Source of the DNA: Nocardia gamkensis NBRC 108242
Lineage (GTDB): Bacteria; Actinomycetota; Actinomycetes; Mycobacteriales; Mycobacteriaceae
Direction: 5' to 3'
Length of the DNA stretch: 64,000 nucleotides
Assembly: GCF_001612985.1 (NCBI RefSeq)
Contig: NZ_BDBM01000021.1
Coordinates: 1-64,000, forward strand
Below are positions 46,354 through 54,980 of the stretch, piece after piece. Under the pieces are notes generated by a model, which was not told the DNA's origin, ran no database searches, and worked only from the letters and a program-made list of their open reading frames with translations. Within the stretch, counting starts at the first letter, position 1. Every line of letters starts with the position of its first letter. A program made the position numbers and the translations under genes.

Positions 46354-47331
46354 TTGATCCAGGAACAACCAGTCGTCCGCATTCTTGCCGGAGTGACGGG
46401 ACGCAGCCTTGCGCTGATGGTGGGAATGACCAGCGGCGCGATGGATGCCATGACCGCTCGGAGAGCAGAACTCGGTCACAGCGGGATGCCCGCCGCCCAA
46501 CTGCAGCCGATTGTGCTCGGTGTGAGCGGTGGTGCAATCGGAGCCGCAGCGGTTGCCATGCGGATGACGCGTGACGAGACACGCCAGTTCGCGGTAGATC
46601 ATTCCCAGGAGCACGTGCTAGGCCAGAGGAACTTTCGTGCTCTGCTGTCCCGACGGACACTGTATCCCGATGCCCGCGTTCGCGATCTCGCCCACGCCCT
46701 CGTCGGCGATCGAACGTTCGCCGACTTCGCCCTCACCGCGGAAGTGCGCGAAAAGCAACCATCCGGAGTGACATCCTCGCTGATCATTCCGGTCTACTCC
46801 GCAAAGCACGGCACGCTGCTCCTGCCGCGCGACCTTCCGAAGCTCGGACTTTCCGACCTTCCCGTCGCCGACGCCATCGTCGCGGCAACCCGCATACCTG
46901 GAGCTCTGCCGGCAGCAGCGGGGCTCGACGAAATTTTCGACGGCGGCTGCCAGTACCGCGTCCCGCACGAAATCTTCTCGCCACACCCTGCCTTGATCTT
47001 GGACTTGTACGGGCCGCAGCCATACGACAGCCGCGGCGGACTGATTTTTCCCCTCCTCCACCCATCGTTACCGATGATCCCCCGTCGTCCACGCCCCTTC
47101 CGGCACAGGCCCCTGCACGAGTCGACCATTTTCGCCAACCAACCGTACGGCGCCGCCCTCAAGGAACCTGCGCATCGATCCGGCGAACTCTTCGACCGGG
47201 GCTACGAGATCGCGGCGACATGGATCCAGTCGCGGACCGTCGACCAGCTTCTCGCCATCGTCGACCCACATGTTCTCGGTCTGACGAAGGAAGCACCGTT
47301 CTCCTCTGACAGCACTCACTCGAACGCATAG
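46354..47331 (+). CDS. patatin-like phospholipase family protein
   Basis: A 325-residue protein. The nucleophile elbow is LGVSGGAIGAAAV (S58 in GxSxG) and the catalytic Asp motif is FDGGCQYRVP (D196-G-G), giving the Ser-Asp dyad of patatins. The N-terminal oxyanion-hole loop, normally GGGxR/KG, appears degenerate (LALMVGMTSGAMDA). The C-terminal 130 residues, rich in Pro, His and Arg, are not assigned. The TTG start at 46354 is supported by the strong purine tract GGAGAGGAAG. It might act on acyl lipids, but activity is uncertain. Confidence 0.72.
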   Translation: MIQEQPVVRILAGVTGRSLALMVGMTSGAMDAMTARRAELGHSGMPAAQLQPIVLGVSGGAIGAAAVAMRMTRDETRQFAVDHSQEHVLGQRNFRALLSRRTLYPDARVRDLAHALVGDRTFADFALTAEVREKQPSGVTSSLIIPVYSAKHGTLLLPRDLPKLGLSDLPVADAIVAATRIPGALPAAAGLDEIFDGGCQYRVPHEIFSPHPALILDLYGPQPYDSRGGLIFPLLHPSLPMIPRRPRPFRHRPLHESTIFANQPYGAALKEPAHRSGELFDRGYEIAATWIQSRTVDQLLAIVDPHVLGLTKEAPFSSDSTHSNA

Positions 47332-47444
47332 GGCACATCCTTCATGCCGACCGGGCAAGACCGATGGGGCGTGCGGCCATCGCGCCCAGCTCGGCGCACA
47401 AGAGCCTCGGACGCGCTCAGACCCGAGTGGGCGGCGAGATTTCG

Positions 47445-47450
47445 TAAAAT
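47445..47450 (+). promoter_or_regulatory. -10 box of the GDSL hydrolase gene (leaderless)
   Basis: TAAAAT followed by seven bases and the GTG at 47458; no ribosome-binding site. Confidence 0.6.
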
Positions 47451-47457
47451 TCCCGGC

Positions 47458-48345
47458 GTGAGCGCACCTCAGTTCCGCTGGCGCACCGCGGCGATGACCG
47501 GGGCCGCGGCCGTGCTCGCCGGCTCCGGTGCGGGAACGGCGTGGTGGGCGACCTATCGCCTGCTCATGGCGCAGGCGGGCGTCGCGCGCGGCATGATCGG
47601 CCGGGACACCTCCAAGCCGCCGGAAGCCGACGGCATCTATACCGCGGGCTGCGCGGAGCCCGAGCCGTGGCGGCCGGGCAAGCACGCCGACCTGCATCTG
47701 ATGATCTTCGGCGACTCCACCGCGGCGGGGCTCGGCTGCACGGTGGCCGACGAGGTGCCCGGCGTTCGCCTGGCCCGCGGACTCGCCGAGGCGACCGGGC
47801 GGCGGATCCGTCTGAGCACCAAAGCGATCTCCGGGGCCACCTCCAAGGGCTTGGCCGGTCAGGTGGACGCGATGTTCGTCGCGGGCCCACCGCCGGATGC
47901 GGCGGTCATCCTCGTCGGCGCCAACGACGTGACCAAGAAGCACTCGATCCGGGCCTCCGCGCGCAGACTCGCCGCGGCGGTCGCCCGGTTGCGCCGCGCC
48001 GACGCGGTGGTGGTGGTCGGCACCTGCCCGAACCTGGGCATCGTGACCGCCATCCCGCAGCCGCTGCGCACCGTCGTGCAGAACTGGAGCACGCGGCTGG
48101 CCAAGGCGCAGCACGTGGCGACGACGGTGGCGGGCGGGCACCCGGTGCGGATGGGCTACCTGCTCGCGCCCGAGTTCCGCGCCGCGCCCGAGCTCCTGTT
48201 CGCCGCCGACGGATTCCACCCCTCGGCCGCGGGCTACGAACTGGCCGCGGCGAAATTGCTGCCGGTGCTGCTGGACGCGCTGGGCGGGACGCGTGCTTCC
48301 GGTACTCGGCGACGGGACGTAGATTCGGTAAGAACCCACGAGTAA
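47458..48345 (+). CDS. SGNH/GDSL hydrolase family protein (Rv1075c-like)
   Basis: A 295-residue esterase-type protein with an N-terminal signal/anchor segment (RTAAMTGAAAVLAGSGAGTAW). The SGNH blocks are: block I MIFGDSTAAGLGC (Ser), a Gly in ISGATSKGLAG, block III VGANDVTKKHS (Asn), and block V AADGFHPSAAGYEL (Asp and His). The protein is therefore probably exported and active on acyl or acetyl esters. The GTG start at 47458 is chosen from the leaderless promoter. Confidence 0.9.
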   Translation: MSAPQFRWRTAAMTGAAAVLAGSGAGTAWWATYRLLMAQAGVARGMIGRDTSKPPEADGIYTAGCAEPEPWRPGKHADLHLMIFGDSTAAGLGCTVADEVPGVRLARGLAEATGRRIRLSTKAISGATSKGLAGQVDAMFVAGPPPDAAVILVGANDVTKKHSIRASARRLAAAVARLRRADAVVVVGTCPNLGIVTAIPQPLRTVVQNWSTRLAKAQHVATTVAGGHPVRMGYLLAPEFRAAPELLFAADGFHPSAAGYELAAAKLLPVLLDALGGTRASGTRRRDVDSVRTHE

Positions 48346-48385
48346 CAAAAGGGTTCGCCAGAACCGTCCGACCCAAGGAGTCCTC

Positions 48386-49606
48386 ATGCCCGAGGCCGTC
48401 ATCGTTTCGACCGCACGCTCCCCGATCGGCCGTGCCCGCAAGGGTTCGCTGGTCGACCTGCGGCCCGACGATCTGACCACGCAGATTGTGCGGGCAGCGC
48501 TCGACAAGGTGCCTGCCCTGGACCCCGCCCAGATCGACGACCTGATCCTGGGCTGCGGCTCGCCGGCCGGTGAGCAGGGCTTCAACCTCGCCCGCGTCGT
48601 CGCCGTGCAGCTCGGCTACGACTTCGTGCCCGGCACCACGGTGCACCGCTACTGCGCTTCGTCGCTGCAGTCCACCCGGATGGCGTTCCACGCGATCAAG
48701 GCGGGCGAGGGTGATGTGTTCATCTCCGCCGGTGTGGAGACCGTGTCGCGGTATGTGAACGGTTCGGCCGACAGCTGGCCGAACACACAGAACCCGCTGT
48801 TCGCCGAGGCGCAGGCGCGCACCGCGAAGACCGCGGAGGGCGGCGCGGGCATCTGGCACGACCCGCGCGAGGACGGCCTGATCCCCGACGTCTACATCGC
48901 GATGGGCCAGACCGCCGAGAACGTGGCGACCTCCACCGGCATCACCCGCGAGGACCAGGACCGCTGGGGCGTGCGCTCGCAGAACCGCGCCGAGGAGGCC
49001 ATCAAGAACGGCTTCTTCGCCCGCGAGATCACCCCGGTGACGCTGCCGGACGGCACCGTGGTCAGCACCGACGACGGCCCGCGCGCGGGCGTCACCTACG
49101 AGGCGGTCTCCGGGCTGAAGCCGGTGTTCCGTCCGGACGGCACCATCACCGCGGGCAACTGCTGCCCACTCAACGACGGCGCCGCCGCGCTGGTCGTCAT
49201 GAGCGACACCAAGGCCGAGGAACTCGGTTTGACGCCGCTGGCGCGGATCGTGTCCACCGGCGTGTCGGGTCTGTCGCCGGAGATCATGGGCCTGGGCCCG
49301 ATCGAGGCCTGTAAGCGCGCGCTGGCGCTGGCGGGCAAGACCATCGACGACATCGACCTGGTCGAGATCAACGAGGCGTTCGCGGTGCAGGTGCTCGGCT
49401 CGGCCCGGGAGCTGAAGATCGACGAGGACAAGCTGAACGTCTCCGGCGGCGCGATCGCGCTGGGCCACCCGTTCGGCATGACCGGCGCCCGGATCACCAC
49501 CACGCTGATCAACAACCTGCAGACCCACGACAAGCAGTTCGGTCTGGAGACGATGTGCGTCGGCGGCGGTCAGGGCATGGCGATGGTCATCGAGCGCCTG
49601 AGCTGA
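48386..49606 (+). CDS. fadA: acetyl-CoA C-acyltransferase (thiolase)
   Basis: A 406-residue thiolase catalysing the last step of beta-oxidation or acetoacetyl-CoA formation. The acylated Cys lies in HRYCASSLQSTRMAF, INEAFAVQVLG is present, the His lies in ALGHPFGMTGAR, and the second Cys lies in TMCVGGGQGMAMVIE. Family length is normal. The ATG follows CCAAGGAG. At this place in M. tuberculosis is fadA3 (Rv1074c); chain-length preference is not evident. Confidence 0.94.
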   Translation: MPEAVIVSTARSPIGRARKGSLVDLRPDDLTTQIVRAALDKVPALDPAQIDDLILGCGSPAGEQGFNLARVVAVQLGYDFVPGTTVHRYCASSLQSTRMAFHAIKAGEGDVFISAGVETVSRYVNGSADSWPNTQNPLFAEAQARTAKTAEGGAGIWHDPREDGLIPDVYIAMGQTAENVATSTGITREDQDRWGVRSQNRAEEAIKNGFFAREITPVTLPDGTVVSTDDGPRAGVTYEAVSGLKPVFRPDGTITAGNCCPLNDGAAALVVMSDTKAEELGLTPLARIVSTGVSGLSPEIMGLGPIEACKRALALAGKTIDDIDLVEINEAFAVQVLGSARELKIDEDKLNVSGGAIALGHPFGMTGARITTTLINNLQTHDKQFGLETMCVGGGQGMAMVIERLS

Positions 49607-49618
49607 CCCGGATACGAG

Positions 49619-49652
49619 AAGGGCGGTCACCGGAACTCCGGTGACCGCCCTT
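49619..49652. terminator. bidirectional terminator between fadA and the BI-1 gene
   Basis: A perfect 15-bp stem (49619-49633 with 49638-49652) with an AACT loop, flanked by A's on the left and T's on the right, between convergent genes. Confidence 0.85.
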
Positions 49653-49663
49653 CCGCTGCACGG

Positions 49664-50527
49664 CTAGTCGTTCTGGAAGTAGCTCAGCAGTCGCAGGATC
49701 TCGACGTACAGCCAGACCAGGGTGACGGTGAGGCCGAGGGCCACGCCCCAGGCCGCCCGCTCCGGAGCCTGCGCGCGGATCAGCTGATCGGCGGCGTCGA
49801 AGTCGAGCAGGAAGCTGAACGCGGCGATGGCGATGACCACCAGGCTGAACACGATGGCCAGCGGGCCGCCGTCGCGCAGGCCGAGGCCGCCGTCGATGAA
49901 GAAGCTCGCGACCAGGTTGCCCAGCATCAGCACCAGGATGCCGATCATGGCGCCGACGATGATCCTGGTGAAGCGGGGCGTCACCCGGATGGCGCCGGTC
50001 TTGTAGACCACCAGCATGCCCGCGAAGACACCGAACGTGCCGAGCACCGCCTGACCGATCAGCGCGCTGCCGCCGACCCCGCCGAACTCGACATTGGTGA
50101 ACATGAACGACAGCGCACCGAGGAACAGGCCCTCGGCGACGGCGTAGGACAACACGAGGACGGGGTTGTCCATCTTGTTCGCGAAGGTCGCCACCAGCAC
50201 CAGCACCAGGCCGACCAAGCCGCCGACGATCACGAACAACGGCGCGAGCGAGGTGTTCGCGTTGGTGAGGCCGTAGGAGACGATGGCGGACAGGGCGAGC
50301 ACCGCGAGGGTGATACCCGTCTTCGTCACCACATCGTCGATGGTCATCGACCGGGTGGTGGCCGGAGCCTGCTGATAGGGCTGCGGGTGCTCGCCGTACT
50401 GCTGCGGATACCGGCCGTACTGGTTGCCGAACTGTCCCGCGGAGGTCACGCCCGAACCGAAGCTGGCGTATCCACCGCCCTCCTGCCTTGGCAGGTTCCT
50501 GAAAACCGGATTGCTCGTGGTACGCAT
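49664..50527 (-). CDS. Bax inhibitor-1/YccA family membrane protein
   Basis: A 287-residue protein. The N-terminal 65 residues are a Gly/Tyr/Gln/Pro-rich cytosolic tail. Seven hydrophobic segments follow, from TKTGITLAVLALSAIVSYGL to GVALGLTVTLVWLYVEILRL, with the acidic pair region FLLDFDAADQLI typical of the actinobacterial BI-1 group. BI-1 proteins are implicated in ion leak across membranes; the bacterial role is not settled. The ATG at 50527 is preceded by AAAGGGAC. Confidence 0.9.
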   Translation of the reverse strand: MRTTSNPVFRNLPRQEGGGYASFGSGVTSAGQFGNQYGRYPQQYGEHPQPYQQAPATTRSMTIDDVVTKTGITLAVLALSAIVSYGLTNANTSLAPLFVIVGGLVGLVLVLVATFANKMDNPVLVLSYAVAEGLFLGALSFMFTNVEFGGVGGSALIGQAVLGTFGVFAGMLVVYKTGAIRVTPRFTRIIVGAMIGILVLMLGNLVASFFIDGGLGLRDGGPLAIVFSLVVIAIAAFSFLLDFDAADQLIRAQAPERAAWGVALGLTVTLVWLYVEILRLLSYFQND

Positions 50528-50660
50528 TGAACGGCGTCCCTTTCTGGAGTCGTTGCCGCTGTTCATCGAGTTCGTTCACTCGATATCCAACTGCCCTGTC
50601 CAACGTTTGTCATCCGTCGCGAGTTCCCGGAGAGTCTCGCCGAGACGGACAATTCGGACT

Positions 50661-51812
50661 CTACCGCTGCCGTGAGTCGTGCAGGCCACGCACCGAGCGA
50701 GTCACGGTGAACTTCCGGTTGCGGCCGACCACTTCGGTCCGGCCCACCATCCGTTCGACCACGGCCCGATAGTTCAGATGCGAGTTGTACACCGTCCACA
50801 GCTCCCCGCCCGGGCGCAGCACCCGCCCGGTCTCGGCGAACATCTTGATCGCCGATCCGGTGTGCACGGCCGCGCCGACATGGAACGGCGGATTGCACAG
50901 CACGAGGTCGGCGCTGTTGTCCGCGGCGGCGGACATGGCGTCGTCACGCACGGCGCACACCCGGTCGGCGACGCCGTTCGCCTCGGCGGTCGCCCGCGCC
51001 GAGGCGACGGCGGCCGCGGATTGATCCGTGGCGGTCACTTTGATGCCCGGCCGCGCCGTGGCCAGCGCGACGGCCAGGATGCCGGTGCCACAGCCCAGAT
51101 CGATGGCGTCGCGGGCGTCCGGCTTCATCAGTTTCAGGTGCTCGAGCAGGAATCTGGTGCCGATGTCCAGGCGCGCCCCGGAGAAGGCCGCGCCGTGCGC
51201 GACCACATCGAGACCGAGTTCGTCAAGCCGATCGCGCACCGGAAACGGCCGATCCGCCACGGGTTTGGGGCCGGTCACCAGCAGCGTTCGCGACTTCTGC
51301 CTGCCACGGCTGGCACGCACCTCGGAGAACGATTGCGCCAGAACGTCGTTCATCGACTTGGTCAGATACTTGTCCCGCCCGCCCGCGAACACCTCGACCG
51401 CCGGATCCGCGTAACGCGCGATGGCATCGGCGACCTCGGCCAGCCCGGCCAGCACCCGGGGCAGGCGAAGCAGCACCACCCTGGCATCACGCAGCAACCC
51501 GGGGCCGAGCGGGTGCGCCGTGTAGCGATCCGACAGACCCGCCGCACGGGCGTTGTTGGCAAGGGCGAGTTCACCGGTGAGCAGATCCTGATGCACCCGG
51601 ACGTCGCGCAGATCGTGCCCCGCGATGGCGCCGAGAGTCAGCGCACCGTAGGCGTCACCGATAACGGCTACCTTCCCGCTATCCGCAGTCGCCAGGGCAT
51701 CGGCCGCGACGTCGAGGATCAGCCGATCGGCGGCGTCGACGGCGTAGAGGTTCAGTGCCTCCACGTCCGGATACCGCCGCAGCCGGCTCAGTACGTCCTC
51801 GACATCTCCCAC
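50661..51812 (-). CDS. class I SAM-dependent methyltransferase, RsmC/RlmG type
   Basis: A 383-residue protein with an N-terminal degenerate methyltransferase-like domain and a C-terminal catalytic one. SAM-binding motif I is IDLGCGTGILAVALA, motif II region VTATDQSAAAVASA, and motif IV LVLCNPPFHVG; NPPF marks N-methylation of a base. The two-domain layout is that of 16S/23S rRNA guanine-N2 methyltransferases. Which ribosomal position is modified is not determined. The GTG at 51812 is the only good start. Confidence 0.87.
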   Translation of the reverse strand: MGDVEDVLSRLRRYPDVEALNLYAVDAADRLILDVAADALATADSGKVAVIGDAYGALTLGAIAGHDLRDVRVHQDLLTGELALANNARAAGLSDRYTAHPLGPGLLRDARVVLLRLPRVLAGLAEVADAIARYADPAVEVFAGGRDKYLTKSMNDVLAQSFSEVRASRGRQKSRTLLVTGPKPVADRPFPVRDRLDELGLDVVAHGAAFSGARLDIGTRFLLEHLKLMKPDARDAIDLGCGTGILAVALATARPGIKVTATDQSAAAVASARATAEANGVADRVCAVRDDAMSAAADNSADLVLCNPPFHVGAAVHTGSAIKMFAETGRVLRPGGELWTVYNSHLNYRAVVERMVGRTEVVGRNRKFTVTRSVRGLHDSRQR

Positions 51813-52024
51813 ACCTCAAGTGTGCTAGATCGTTGCCGAACAGTCGCGCCCACCCCGCCCAATCGTTCTCGCGGCCTTCTCCGCAGCGCGGCTCGCGCAC
51901 TGAACCGCTGCGGGACAAGCGGTTCGGCAGACACCGCGTTCCCGATCGCCGGCACGCCGCGCCCGACCACAGGCGAATCAGCCGCAACGCCCTCCGGTTA
52001 CGCCATCCGGCGCGTTTCGCTGAG

Positions 52025-52030
52025 TAGCAT
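52025..52030 (+). promoter_or_regulatory. -10 box of the AMIN-like lipoprotein gene (leaderless)
   Basis: TAGCAT followed by six bases and the ATG at 52037. Confidence 0.5.
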
Positions 52031-52036
52031 CGGGCC

Positions 52037-52612
52037 ATGCGCAACAGGATGGTGCTCATGGTCGCGGTCGCGACGGCACTGCTCGCGGGCTGCGGTGACG
52101 GCGACTCGCAACCGGACCTCCCGGTCGCCTCCAGCACCGCGACGCCCGCCGCGGTCGCGCAGGCCCCTGTGCCGGGGGACACCGCGCCGAAGCAGGGCAA
52201 GCCCTCCGGCGACGCCGCGCTCACGGTGACCGACGTTCGCCTGGGGCGTCAGCCCGGCTTCGATCGCGTGGTCTACGACCTCGGCGGGGTCGGCACGCCC
52301 GGCTGGCTCGTCCGGTACACCGACCGTGCCGTGCAGGACGGCAGCGGCAATCCGGTGGACGTCGCGGGCCGGTCGATCCTGGAAGTGCGCATTCTCGGGT
52401 CGGCCTACCCGTTCGACAGCGGCGTGACGCCGTACGAGGGTCCCGACCCCGCCGTGAACCCGGAGGTCCCCGGCATCGCGGGCGTCTACCGGACGACCGT
52501 GTTCGAGGGCGTGACCCAATCGTTCATCGGCATACAGGCCGACCGGCCCCCGTTCACCGTCACCGCGCTCTCCAACCCGACCCGGCTCGTCGTGGACATC
52601 GCGCACTCCTAG
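52037..52612 (+). CDS. AMIN-like domain lipoprotein
   Basis: A 191-residue exported lipoprotein. The signal peptide ends in ALLAGC (C19), then a linker. The domain contains TVTDVRLGRQPGFDRVVYDL, GWLVRYTDRAVQDGSG, FEGVTQSFIGIQADRPPF and RLVVDIAHS, typical of the AMIN-like beta-sandwich in actinobacteria. It may bind the cell wall, but no enzymatic part is present. Leaderless start as noted. Confidence 0.87.
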   Translation: MRNRMVLMVAVATALLAGCGDGDSQPDLPVASSTATPAAVAQAPVPGDTAPKQGKPSGDAALTVTDVRLGRQPGFDRVVYDLGGVGTPGWLVRYTDRAVQDGSGNPVDVAGRSILEVRILGSAYPFDSGVTPYEGPDPAVNPEVPGIAGVYRTTVFEGVTQSFIGIQADRPPFTVTALSNPTRLVVDIAHS

Positions 52613-52660
52613 ATACGGGTACCACCAACGGGTATCCGAGCAGGGGTAGACTGGGCGCTC

Positions 52661-53150
52661 GTGGTCGAACGCCGCATACTCGATGCCACCGGGCCCGCCC
52701 GGCTGCTGGGGATGCTCGCACTGCTCGCCGGGGTGGTCGTCATGCATTCGGCGGTCTTCGGGTCCTCGGGCCACGTCCACGCCGCCGGTGCGCACGCCGC
52801 GCCGGCGCTCGCTTCCGGAGCACCGGCCGACGGCCTCGGACGACATGCCGCAATCCGCGATATCTCCGGTCACGATGTAGCCCGGTCGAGCCACGCGACA
52901 TCCGACAGCCGCGAACGGGTAACGCTCCCGCACTGCGCGGGCGGCGGGTGCGACGGCGCGCACAGCGCGCTGCACAGCTGTGTGTTCATCCTGACCGGCC
53001 TGAGCGCGCTGGCCGCGTTGGTCCTGCTCTACCGGATGGCTGTCGATCGTCCCGGCGGCGGCGCGGCCGCGGCACTGGCGGGCGCGGCGGGAACGACCGC
53101 CGCCATGGACCGTGCTCACCTTGGCCGAACTGGCGATTCTGCGGATCTGA
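52661..53150 (+). pseudogene. DUF6153 family protein, frameshifted
   Basis: From the GTG at 52661 (TAGACT box eight bases upstream at 52647-52652) the frame reads a membrane helix (LLGMLALLAGVVVMHSAVFG), a His-rich external part, the motif LHSCVFILTGLSALAALVLL and then YRMAVDRP. Past about 53055 that frame turns into low-complexity alanine and runs on without stopping into the following genes. The next frame instead reads RRERPPPWTVLTLAELAILR and stops at 53148-53150, a natural-looking end for this family. A +1 shift between 53050 and 53090, in a GGC-rich run, therefore seems likely. It may be a real mutation or a sequencing error. Confidence 0.65.
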
Positions 53151-53237
53151 CAGGTCCTCCGCGGCCGTGTGTCCGAACCACGGTCGCGGCGTTGTCCACT
53201 CCGTCCCTCAGACTTCGCACCTCGCAAGGAGCAACCC

Positions 53238-53849
53238 ATGTTGATCACTCGCACCCGCTCGATCCTCGCCCTCGTCGCGATCGCAGCGGTGAGCCTCACC
53301 GGATGCGGCGACGCCGACACCGGGCACACCACCGAGCACGGCACCTCGACAACCGCCTCGGCCGTCACGAGCGCGCCCGCACGCGCGGAGTCCGACGACG
53401 CCGACGTGATGTTTCTGCAGATGATGTATCCGCATCACGCCCAAGCCGTGGAGATGGCGCGGCTGGTGCCGAGCCACACCGACAACCCGCAGTTGCGGAC
53501 GCTCGCCACGCAGATCGAGCAAGCTCAAGCGCCGGAGATGCAGCAGATCACCGCCCTCCTGCAAAGCTTCGGCAAGCCGGCTCCCACCGCGAACGAAGGG
53601 CACGGCGGCCACGGGATGCCCGGCATGATGTCGGCCGAGCAGATGACCGCGCTGCAGGCGGCCTCCGGTCCGGACTTCGACCGTCAGTGGCTGACCATGA
53701 TGATCGAGCACCACGCGGGCGCGATCACCATGTCCGAAACGGAACTGGCCGAAGGCCGCAATGCCGACGCGAAGGCGCTCGCCGAGACGATCATCGCCGC
53801 TCAGCGGACCGAGATCGAGCAGATGCGCACCATGCTCGGCCAGCGCTGA
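53238..53849 (+). CDS. DUF305 family lipoprotein
   Basis: A 203-residue exported lipoprotein with lipobox SLTGC (C23). DUF305 is a ferritin-like helical domain with two His/Met-rich motifs, MFLQMMYPHHAQAVEMA and MMIEHHAGAITMS, plus a His/Met-rich loop (HGGHGMPGMM). The His and Met content suggests metal (copper) binding, which is inferred. DUF305 genes often sit beside DUF6153 genes, as here. The ATG follows CAAGGAG. Confidence 0.9.
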   Translation: MLITRTRSILALVAIAAVSLTGCGDADTGHTTEHGTSTTASAVTSAPARAESDDADVMFLQMMYPHHAQAVEMARLVPSHTDNPQLRTLATQIEQAQAPEMQQITALLQSFGKPAPTANEGHGGHGMPGMMSAEQMTALQAASGPDFDRQWLTMMIEHHAGAITMSETELAEGRNADAKALAETIIAAQRTEIEQMRTMLGQR

Positions 53850-53857
53850 ACCCCACC

Positions 53858-53894
53858 CCGCGCCGATATCGGTTGGCCATCGATATCGGCGCGG
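53858..53894 (+). terminator. terminator after the DUF305 gene
   Basis: A perfect 14-bp stem (53858-53871 with 53881-53894) and a 9-nt loop, nine bases past the stop. Confidence 0.75.
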
Positions 53895-53986
53895 CCGGGC
53901 GTGTCCCGCCCGCGCGACGTACGGTCGGAATGTCCGGCGTGCCTGCTGTCCCGGCCGGACTTTCGAGGGGAGTAAGGGGACCGACC

Positions 53987-54538
53987 ATGCGACGACTCGA
54001 ACGCGCGGGCCTGCTGGCCGCCGCGGTGGCCACCACGGCCGGCGTGCTGCTCATCGGCGCCTGCGCACAGCAAGTTTCCGGCACGGCGGAGGTCAACCGG
54101 ACCGACCTGGCCGCGTACGCCTCGGAGGTCACTTCCTCCTCGGCCGCCGCCTCCTCGTCCAAAGCAGCGGCCGTCGAACGCGCGACCGGATCGGCGTGCG
54201 ACGCCTTCCTGGCCGCGAACGGCAGCTCGGTACGGGCATTCAACGATTACATCGATGCCAGCAACGCGAAAGGCCGCGGCGATCCCGATACGAACGGCAA
54301 AGCCGACACCGCGGTGTCGACGCTGCGCAACAACGCGCGCTCGGTCGACCAGAAGGTGACCAGAGAGGTGCCGTCCGTGGTCGCCGACCCGCTGCGCGCC
54401 TACCGCGACGACACGAACGCCCTGGCCGACACGCTGGCCCGTCGCGCCGACACCGACACTCTGAACGCGGTGATCGACCGGTTCAACGCCACCAAGAACA
54501 CCGCGCTGACCGCCTGTCAGGGGCACGGCACCCGCTGA
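53987..54538 (+). CDS. hypothetical lipoprotein
   Basis: A 183-residue lipoprotein: signal peptide LLAAAVATTAGVLLIGAC (C26), a Ser/Ala-rich linker, then a helical domain with a conserved-looking SACDAFLAANGSSVRAFNDY and a final NATKNTALTAC whose Cys may pair with that of SACD. The family is not recognised, but this type of small lipoprotein is common in Nocardia. The start ATG at 53987 follows AAGGGG. Confidence 0.8.
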   Translation: MRRLERAGLLAAAVATTAGVLLIGACAQQVSGTAEVNRTDLAAYASEVTSSSAAASSSKAAAVERATGSACDAFLAANGSSVRAFNDYIDASNAKGRGDPDTNGKADTAVSTLRNNARSVDQKVTREVPSVVADPLRAYRDDTNALADTLARRADTDTLNAVIDRFNATKNTALTACQGHGTR

Positions 54539-54569
54539 CGGGCAACGCTTCCGGGCGACACCAGGCTCA

Positions 54570-54721
54570 GCGCGACCCAGCCAGTCCGGCGCGGCCCAGC
54601 CGATCCGGCGCGGCCCAGCCGATCCGACGCGGCCCAGCCGATCCGACGCGGCCCAGCCGATCCGACGCGGCCCAGCCGATCCGACGCGGCCCGGCCAGTC
54701 CGGCGCGGCCCGGCCAGTCCG
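54570..54721. repeat. 19-bp tandem repeat, eight copies
   Basis: Eight contiguous units of 19 bp. The core unit GCGGCCCAGCCGATCC recurs in units 2-6. Units 1, 7 and 8 carry a variant ending CCAGTCC. It begins 32 bp after the lipoprotein stop and ends 260 bp before the NRPS gene. A 19-bp period rules out translation as a simple repeat. Confidence 0.92.
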
Positions 54722-54980
54722 GCGCGTCGATCACCCTCACGCCGAGCGGGACTTCCATCCGCTCCCACCGCGCGCGGCGGCGGCCCACCCCGCTCCGTCC
54801 GAACAGGCCAAGACGCCGAACCGAAGCCGACGAGGTGGTGCCGGACCGCGTTGCGGCGCACGCCACCGGACGGCCTGAGCGGCGCGCGAAGCCGGTGCAG
54901 CCGCCTTCTCATCGGTGAAGAATCCCGCCGCACGGCTATAGCATCTGGCGCGTTACTGCCACGCGGAACGGGACGAAGAT
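54722..54980 (+). promoter_or_regulatory. NRPS upstream region with candidate -10 box
   Basis: A TATAGCAT box (54937-54944) would give a start near 54951 and a leader of about 30 nt before the NRPS ATG. No gene is seen in the remainder. Confidence 0.35.

Noticed and set aside
53151..54538. Continuation of the DUF6153 frame as one 625-residue protein
   Set aside because: It would overlap the DUF305 gene out of frame and has no family resemblance until the separate lipoprotein start at 53987.
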